Part shown: positions 15,525 to 19,894 of the stretch, one piece after another
Numbering within the stretch: the first letter of the stretch is position 1
Layout of the letters: each line of letters starts with the position of its first letter
Source of the DNA: an uncultured Pseudomonadota bacterium
GTDB taxonomy: Bacteria; Pseudomonadota; Gammaproteobacteria; Burkholderiales; SG8-39
DNA: 19,894 nt
Assembly: GCA_903895005.1 (NCBI GenBank)
Contig: CAITSH010000415.1
Span: 1-19,894, forward strand
Reading direction: 5' to 3'
Position numbers and translations under genes: made by a program
The notes under the pieces: generated by a model
What the model was told of the DNA's origin: nothing
Database searches by the model: none
What the model saw: only the letters and a program-made list of their open reading frames with translations

Positions 15525-16514
15525 TCAGTCTGCGGTGATGCCGGCACCCTTGATGACGCCGCTCCACTTGTCGATCTCGGTTTTCAGGAAGCGGCCGAAC
15601 TCGGCGGCATCCTGCGGCTCGACGCTGGCGCCGACGTTGTTGAGTTTTTCGCGCACGCCCGGGTCGGCGAGGGCCTTGAGCATTTCGGCGCTGAGCCTGG
15701 CCAGAACATCCCTGGGCGTTCCCGCCGGCGCCAGCATGCCCCACCACACGCTCGCCTCGAACCCGGCCAGGCCCGCCTCGGAAAAGGTCGGCACCTCGGG
15801 CATCAGTGCAATGCGCTTGCCGCTTGCCATCGCCAGCGGCAGCAGGCGCTGCGCTCGCACATGCGGTATGGCCTCCAGCGGATTGATCACCATGAAGGAC
15901 AGGCGCTCGCCCAGCAGGTCGGTGATGGCGAGCGAGCCGCCCTTGTAGGGAATGTGCAGCACGTCCATGCCGGCGCGTGTTTTGAACAGCTCGGAGGCAA
16001 GATGGCCCGAGCTGCCGTTGCCGGCCGAGCCGTAATTGAGCTTGCCAGGCTGCGCCTTGGCGAGGGCGATCAACTCGGACAGCGTTTTGGCGCGCGAACC
16101 CGGAGCGACCACCAGCACCAGGGGCGCATACCCGACGCGCGCCACCGGCGCGAGGTCGCGCAGCGTATCAAAGGGCATCCTGGCGAAAAGCGCGCCGTTG
16201 GTGGCAAGGCCGTTGGCGCCCATCAACACGGTGTAACCGTCGGGCGCGGACTTGGCGACAAAGTCGGCGCCGAGGTTGGCGCTGGCACCCGGCTTGTTGT
16301 CGATGACAACCGGCACGCCCATTTGCGCCGACATTTGCTGCCCCACCGAACGGGCCACCACGTCAACCGCACCGCCGGCAGCAAAGGGCACGACGATATG
16401 AATCGGCTTTGACGGGAAAGCCTGCGCAAGCGCTTGCGTCGGCAACAGCGCGGGCAGCAGCGCCGCACTCAAAGATAAAGCGGCGCGCAGGCGTGCCAAG
16501 GGAATCAAAGCCAT
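15525..16514 (-). CDS. Bug/TctC-family periplasmic solute-binding protein (second copy)
   Basis: The 329-residue protein has a Sec signal peptide (MALIPLARLRAALSLSAALL, ending QALAQ at about residue 31) followed by 'AFPSKPIHIVVPFAAGGAVD'. Other family blocks are 'VIDNKPGASANLGADFVAK', 'APDGYTVLMG', 'LNYGSAGNGSSGHLASELFK', 'HIPYKGGSLAITDLLG' and 'MLAPAGTPRDVL'. These match the common Bug/TctC pattern more closely than the first copy, whose ligand loops read differently (SHSGLYGPSHLP, VGGGPT), so the two probably bind different acids. The start at 16514 is fixed by GGAGGA just upstream; the frame stays open to 16958 but that part looks noncoding. No transporter membrane genes are nearby. Confidence 0.92.
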   Translation of the reverse strand: MALIPLARLRAALSLSAALLPALLPTQALAQAFPSKPIHIVVPFAAGGAVDVVARSVGQQMSAQMGVPVVIDNKPGASANLGADFVAKSAPDGYTVLMGANGLATNGALFARMPFDTLRDLAPVARVGYAPLVLVVAPGSRAKTLSELIALAKAQPGKLNYGSAGNGSSGHLASELFKTRAGMDVLHIPYKGGSLAITDLLGERLSFMVINPLEAIPHVRAQRLLPLAMASGKRIALMPEVPTFSEAGLAGFEASVWWGMLAPAGTPRDVLARLSAEMLKALADPGVREKLNNVGASVEPQDAAEFGRFLKTEIDKWSGVIKGAGITAD

Positions 16515-16570
16515 GTTTCCTCCGGATGGGTCTGTGTTGTTCTGGGCTCTTGTGATTTCAGACTTCGAGA

Positions 16571-16584
16571 CTTCATATATCAAG
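16571..16584. promoter_or_regulatory. Near-palindromic candidate operator upstream of the second TctC gene
   Basis: CTTCATATATCAAG is palindromic except at positions 4 and 11. It lies 57 bp upstream of the start at 16514, where a repressor or activator site would be expected, and its ATATAT centre could also serve as a -10 region. No regulator gene is adjacent. Confidence 0.3.
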
Positions 16585-16690
16585 CGTGTCGCCATTTTGC
16601 GGCCACGGGCGCGCTGCGTAAATGGCATGGGCGCACTAGCAGATATGCCGGACTTGCATCGGAGTAGACGACACAGATGCCAGTAGCACG

Positions 16691-16716
16691 TCCCCTCCAC
16701 CGTCAAGGGGGAGGGA
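16691..16716. repeat. CCCTCC / GGAGGG hairpin, REP-like
   Basis: TCCCCTCC (16691-16698) and GGGGGAGGGA (16707-16716) flank ACCGTCAA and can form a six-pair CCCTCC/GGAGGG stem. Similar C-run/GTCAA/G-run elements are common between genes in GC-rich proteobacteria. Only one copy occurs in this window, so whether it is repeated in the genome cannot be judged here. Confidence 0.35.
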
Positions 16717-16861
16717 GTAAGTGCATCTCTTGACCGGTGGTATCGCAATTCGTACCCGCACATTGAATTCTTCGCGACTCGCACGCATATGCGCGGTAAC
16801 TCACAGATACCTTGAATCCCACATGGTGGGTATGGGTAGCAACAATAGGCGAAGACGGACG

Positions 16862-16902
16862 AAAAAAACGCTGGAAACCCTTGTCCAGCGCGGGTTTTCA
16901 GC
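16862..16902. repeat. GGAAACCC hairpin with A-run (copy D), not behind any visible gene
   Basis: GCTGGAAACCC (16870-16880) pairs with GGGTTTTCAGC (16892-16902) with one G-T wobble. Seven As precede it (16862-16868), so it reads as a terminator on the minus strand. No minus-strand gene ends there: it sits upstream of both the TctC and lon starts. It may be a moved copy, or a barrier to readthrough or antisense transcripts coming from lon. Confidence 0.6.
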
Positions 16903-16918
16903 CATCGCCAGTGCCGCG

Positions 16919-16947
16919 CTTGTTTCCATGCGGACCGCCCCCATGTA
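16919..16947 (+). promoter_or_regulatory. Sigma-32 (heat-shock) type promoter of lon
   Basis: CTTGTTT (16919-16925), 13 bp, then CCCCATGTA (16939-16947). The known sigma-32 pattern is CTTGAAA, 12-14 bp, CCCCATnTA; the -10 matches fully and the -35 keeps CTTG. Transcription would start near 16954, about 60 nt ahead of the chosen lon start. lon is a classic sigma-32 target. Confidence 0.65.
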
Positions 16948-17013
16948 TCCGCTATCACGAAGATCCCGCATCTTCAGGGGATGACTTCGACTCAACGGGA
17001 ACAGGACATCACC

Positions 17014-19437
17014 ATGGCACAGCTACTCGAACACGACACGAACGCCGGCACGCCGCACACGCCGCCGGGGTCCTCACGCAAGCAAAGCACCGACAAGCCC
17101 CTGCCCGAAAACGCATTGGTGCTCGTGCCCACACGCAAGCTGGTCGCCTTTCCGGGCATGATCGTGCCGGTTTCGGTGCGCCGAGAGCTGTCTTATGCCG
17201 CAGCACAATACGCCGCGCGCAACGAGCGCCCGGTGGGCCTGATCCTGCAGCAGGACCCGAACGTCGATGTGCCCGGCACGCAGGACCTCTACAACGTCGG
17301 CACCACGGCATCGGTTCTGCGCCAGATGAATGCACCCGACGGCGCACACCACATCGTCGTGCAGGGCCTGACACGCTTTCGCGTCATCGAGTTTCTCGAG
17401 GGCTACCCCTTCCTGGTCGCGCGCGTGGCGCAGCTCGACGAACAGGAAGCCGACGGCGACGACATCGAGGCGCGCGTGTTGCAACTACGCACCCGCGCCG
17501 AGGAAGCCGCCTCGCTGCTACCGCAAATGCCGCAGGAACTCGCCGGCACCCTCAACAACATCGCTTCACCCGGCGCGCTCGCGGACATCATCGCCGGCTT
17601 CATGGACGTCAAACCGGCCGAAAAACAGGCCGTGCTGCAAACCCTGGAAATCAAGCGCCGCCTTGACCTGGTGCTGGGCATGCTCGCGCACCGCATCGAG
17701 GTGTTGCGCCTGTCGGCGCAGATCGGCGAGCGCACCAAGGCGAGCCTGGACGGCACGCAGCGCGAGTACATGCTGCGCGAGCAGCTCAAGTCCATACAAA
17801 AGGAACTCGGCGAAGGCGACGAGGGTAACGCCGCCGAAGTGGACGAATTGCGCAAGGCCATCGCCGAAGCGGGCATGCCCGAGGACATCGAAAAGCAGGC
17901 GTTCAAGGAACTCAAGCGCTACGAGCGCATGTCCGAGAGTTCGGGCGAGCGCTCGATGCTGCGCACCTATCTTGACTGGCTGGTCGAGCTGCCGTGGAAG
18001 GCCCCCGAGGCCGACGCCATAGACATGCTTGAGGCGCGGCGCATTCTTGATGAGGACCACTTCGGCTTGGAGAACGTCAAGAAGCGCATTCTCGAATTTC
18101 TGGCCGTGCGCAAACTCAACCCGGCGGGCCACGGCCCCATCCTGTGCTTCGTCGGTCCGCCCGGCGTGGGCAAGACCTCGCTCGGCCAGAGCATCGCGCG
18201 GGCCCTCGGGCGCAAGTTCGTGCGCGTGGCCCTGGGCGGCGTGCACGACGAAGCCGAGATCCGCGGCCACAGGCGCACCTACATCGGCTCGCTGCCGGGC
18301 AACGTGATCCAGGCGATCAAGAAGGCCGGTACGCGCGGCGCGGTGATGTTGTTTGACGAAATCGACAAGCTGGGCGCCAGCGCGCGCGGCGATCCGTCAT
18401 CGGCGATGCTCGAGGTGCTCGACCCGGAACAGAACAACACCTTCCGCGACAACTACCTTGGCGTGCCCTATGACTTGTCGAGCATTTTGTTCATCGCCAC
18501 CGCGAACATGCTCGATTCGATCGCCGGGCCCTTGCGCGACCGCATGGAAATCATCCAGCTGCCTGGCTACACCCAGGAAGAAAAACGCGAAATCGCCAAA
18601 CGCTACCTCGTTGAGCGGCAGATGAAGGAAAACGGCCTCAAACCGGGCCAGGTTGAAATCACCCCGGCCGCGCTGGCCGCGCTGATCAGCGACTACACGC
18701 GCGAAGCGGGCGTGCGCTCGCTCGAACGCCAGGTCGGTGCGCTGTGCCGCCGCGCGGCGGTGCGCATTGCCGAAGGCGGCGCGGTGCCGGTAAAACTGGA
18801 CGTGGTGGAAGTAGCCGAAATATTGGGTGCCGCCAAGTTCGACAACGAAGTGGCGCAGCGCGTGAGCCTGCCCGGTGTGGCGACGGGGCTCGCGTGGACG
18901 CCGGTGGGCGGCGACATCCTCTTTATCGAGGCGAGCCGCACGCCCGGCAACGGCAGGTTGATCGTCACCGGGCAACTCGGTGACGTGATGAAGGAATCGG
19001 TACAGGCGGCACTCACGCTCGTAAAGTCACGGGCGGCGACGCTGGGCCTGGACAGCTCGGCCTTTGAGCGCACCGACGTGCACGTGCACGTGCCGGCGGG
19101 CGGGATTCCCAAAGACGGCCCCAGCGCCGGCGTGGCGATGTTCATCGCGCTGTCGTCGCTCTTTATCGACAAGCCGGTCAGCGCCGAAGTGGCCATGACC
19201 GGCGAGATCAGCCTGCGCGGCCTGGTACTGCCTGTCGGCGGCATCAAGGACAAGGTGCTTGCTGCCATGCGCGCCGGCATCAAAACGGTGATGCTCCCCG
19301 CGCGCAACAAGCGTGACCTCGATGAAGTGCCGGCCGAGGCGAAGGCCAAGCTCAACTTCGTCTGGCTGGAGACGGCGGATGATGCGCTGAAGGTGGCGGT
19401 GGGCGCGAAGCCTGCGCCTGCAGCAGAAGCGGTTTAG
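17014..19437 (+). CDS. lon: ATP-dependent Lon protease
   Basis: The 807-residue protein has the LonA order: N-terminal substrate-binding domain (about 30-230), coiled region ('QREYMLREQLKSIQKELGEG', about 245-265), AAA+ ATPase and Ser/Lys protease domain. Walker A is GPPGVGKTS with K387, Walker B is MLFDEIDK with D448/E449, and the catalytic pair is S704 (PKDGPSAG) and K747 (GGIKDK), 43 residues apart as in E. coli. Lon degrades misfolded and short-lived regulatory proteins in the cytoplasm. E. coli Lon has 784 residues; the extra here is mostly at the N-terminus. The start at 17014 (MAQLLEHD) has ACAGGA about 8 nt upstream. The ATG at 16981 abuts its AGGGG with no spacing and is less likely. 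The ATPase region differs from the usual housekeeping betaproteobacterial Lon, so it may be a second paralogue. Confidence 0.95.
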   Translation: MAQLLEHDTNAGTPHTPPGSSRKQSTDKPLPENALVLVPTRKLVAFPGMIVPVSVRRELSYAAAQYAARNERPVGLILQQDPNVDVPGTQDLYNVGTTASVLRQMNAPDGAHHIVVQGLTRFRVIEFLEGYPFLVARVAQLDEQEADGDDIEARVLQLRTRAEEAASLLPQMPQELAGTLNNIASPGALADIIAGFMDVKPAEKQAVLQTLEIKRRLDLVLGMLAHRIEVLRLSAQIGERTKASLDGTQREYMLREQLKSIQKELGEGDEGNAAEVDELRKAIAEAGMPEDIEKQAFKELKRYERMSESSGERSMLRTYLDWLVELPWKAPEADAIDMLEARRILDEDHFGLENVKKRILEFLAVRKLNPAGHGPILCFVGPPGVGKTSLGQSIARALGRKFVRVALGGVHDEAEIRGHRRTYIGSLPGNVIQAIKKAGTRGAVMLFDEIDKLGASARGDPSSAMLEVLDPEQNNTFRDNYLGVPYDLSSILFIATANMLDSIAGPLRDRMEIIQLPGYTQEEKREIAKRYLVERQMKENGLKPGQVEITPAALAALISDYTREAGVRSLERQVGALCRRAAVRIAEGGAVPVKLDVVEVAEILGAAKFDNEVAQRVSLPGVATGLAWTPVGGDILFIEASRTPGNGRLIVTGQLGDVMKESVQAALTLVKSRAATLGLDSSAFERTDVHVHVPAGGIPKDGPSAGVAMFIALSSLFIDKPVSAEVAMTGEISLRGLVLPVGGIKDKVLAAMRAGIKTVMLPARNKRDLDEVPAEAKAKLNFVWLETADDALKVAVGAKPAPAAEAV

Positions 19438-19460
19438 CCAGCCCAACGGAAGGACGATAG

Positions 19461-19492
19461 CCTCGAAACCCGCACCCGATAGGGGTTCCAGG
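19461..19492. repeat. GGAAACCC-type hairpin downstream of lon (copy E)
   Basis: CCTCGAAACCC (19461-19471) pairs with GGGGTTCCAGG (19482-19492) with two mismatches. It begins 24 bp after the lon stop, where a terminator is expected, but no T-run follows on the plus strand. Confidence 0.45.
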
Positions 19493-19573
19493 CCATTTCC
19501 ATACGGCGGTTGCACGGCACCCTGCGGCTGCGCTATCGTCTGGCCTTAGATCTTCAGCAACGGGGATGCGCGC

Positions 19574-19894
19574 ATGAACGCCAAGGATGGAGCCATTAAA
19601 CCGGGTGAAAAATCGGTGGTGCACGCCATGACGCGTGAATCGCTGGGCGATGCCGGCAAACTGGTGTGGGATTTCCTGACACTGTTTGCTGAGCGGCGCT
19701 ACGCCGAGGCCAATGCCTTTCTCGCCCCCGGCTGCGCCATGCTGTTTCCGGGCGGCACGGTGTTCACCGACTGCACCGAATTGCCCAAGCGTTCATCGGC
19801 GATGTACCGCTGGGTGAAAAAAGAGTTTGCACGCTTTGATGAGTTCGAAGCCGCGGATGGCACCGTGGTCTACAACCACGGCGGCCTGCGCGGC
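19574..19894 (+). CDS. NTF2/SnoaL-like fold protein, N-terminal part (cut by window end)
   Basis: The frame runs 107 codons from the ATG at 19574 to the window edge without a stop. 'GKLVWDFLTLFAERRYAEAN', 'FLAPGCAMLFPGGTVFTD' and then 'MYRWVKKEFARFDEFEA', followed by 'DGTVVYNHGGLRG', match the helix-helix-strand pattern of NTF2/SnoaL-like (nuclear transport factor 2 family) proteins. These are small alpha+beta cones that act as cyclases, isomerases or ligand-binding proteins. About 18 polar residues precede the domain. CGGGGA lies 7 nt upstream. An ATG at 19566 is ruled out because it stops after three codons. The gene follows lon by 136 bp on the same strand and probably has its own promoter. 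The ligand is unknown. Confidence 0.75.
   Translation, partial: MNAKDGAIKPGEKSVVHAMTRESLGDAGKLVWDFLTLFAERRYAEANAFLAPGCAMLFPGGTVFTDCTELPKRSSAMYRWVKKEFARFDEFEAADGTVVYNHGGLRG

Larger units (their letters stand above)
16515..17013. other. 499-bp divergent intergenic region, TctC gene / lon
   Basis: No gene was recognised. It contains a near-palindrome at 16571, a C-rich/G-rich hairpin at 16691, a GGAAACCC hairpin with A-run at 16862-16902, and the sigma-32-like promoter of lon at 16919-16947. Confidence 0.5.

Noticed and set aside
16515..16958. Extended N-terminus of the second TctC gene
   Set aside because: The GGAGGA site and signal peptide fix the start at 16514. The upstream frame has no protein-like features and covers hairpins.

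Overview
The window reads as a GC-rich betaproteobacterial chromosome segment, most likely Burkholderiales or a near relative. This is inferred from stand-alone Bug/TctC-type solute-binding proteins, exosortase sorting signals of both the PEP-CTERM and IPTL-CTERM kinds, Lon with a sigma-32-like promoter, and dispersed GGAAACC/GGTTTCC hairpins between genes. No rRNA, tRNA, CRISPR array, transposase or phage gene was seen.

Layout. Positions 1-3286 carry four minus-strand genes: the start of a membrane protein cut by the window edge, a small ABM-fold monooxygenase-like protein, a family-3 solute-binding lipoprotein, and an unusual tandem class II aldolase/adducin protein. Positions 3587-7678 hold a tight plus-strand operon: an exosortase (best fit XrtH), a membrane protein overlapping it by 32 nt, and a 941-residue sedolisin (S53) protease overlapping that gene by 4 nt. 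The protease ends in an IPTL-CTERM-like signal. Facing it, positions 13946-7813 on the minus strand hold a 1564-residue multidomain metallophosphatase/5'-nucleotidase with a related signal, a small Cys-rich secreted ORF, and a canonical PEP-CTERM protein. Positions 14466-16514 hold two convergent Bug/TctC binding-protein genes. lon lies at 17014-19437, followed by the start of an NTF2/SnoaL-like gene cut by the window end.

How the parts fit together. The centre, about 3.6-13.9 kb, is a cell-envelope sorting island. The exosortase and its membrane partner are encoded with one probable substrate, and a second probable substrate lies in the converging operon. The third secreted protein carries a different signal (VPEP type), so it probably depends on an exosortase outside the window. 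The flanks are small-molecule uptake and metabolism genes plus the general stress protease Lon. A 15-bp identical sequence within a longer promoter-like match occurs upstream of both the aldolase/exosortase divergence and the first TctC gene, suggesting a shared regulator or promoter class. All functional calls come from reading the sequence; no database search was run.
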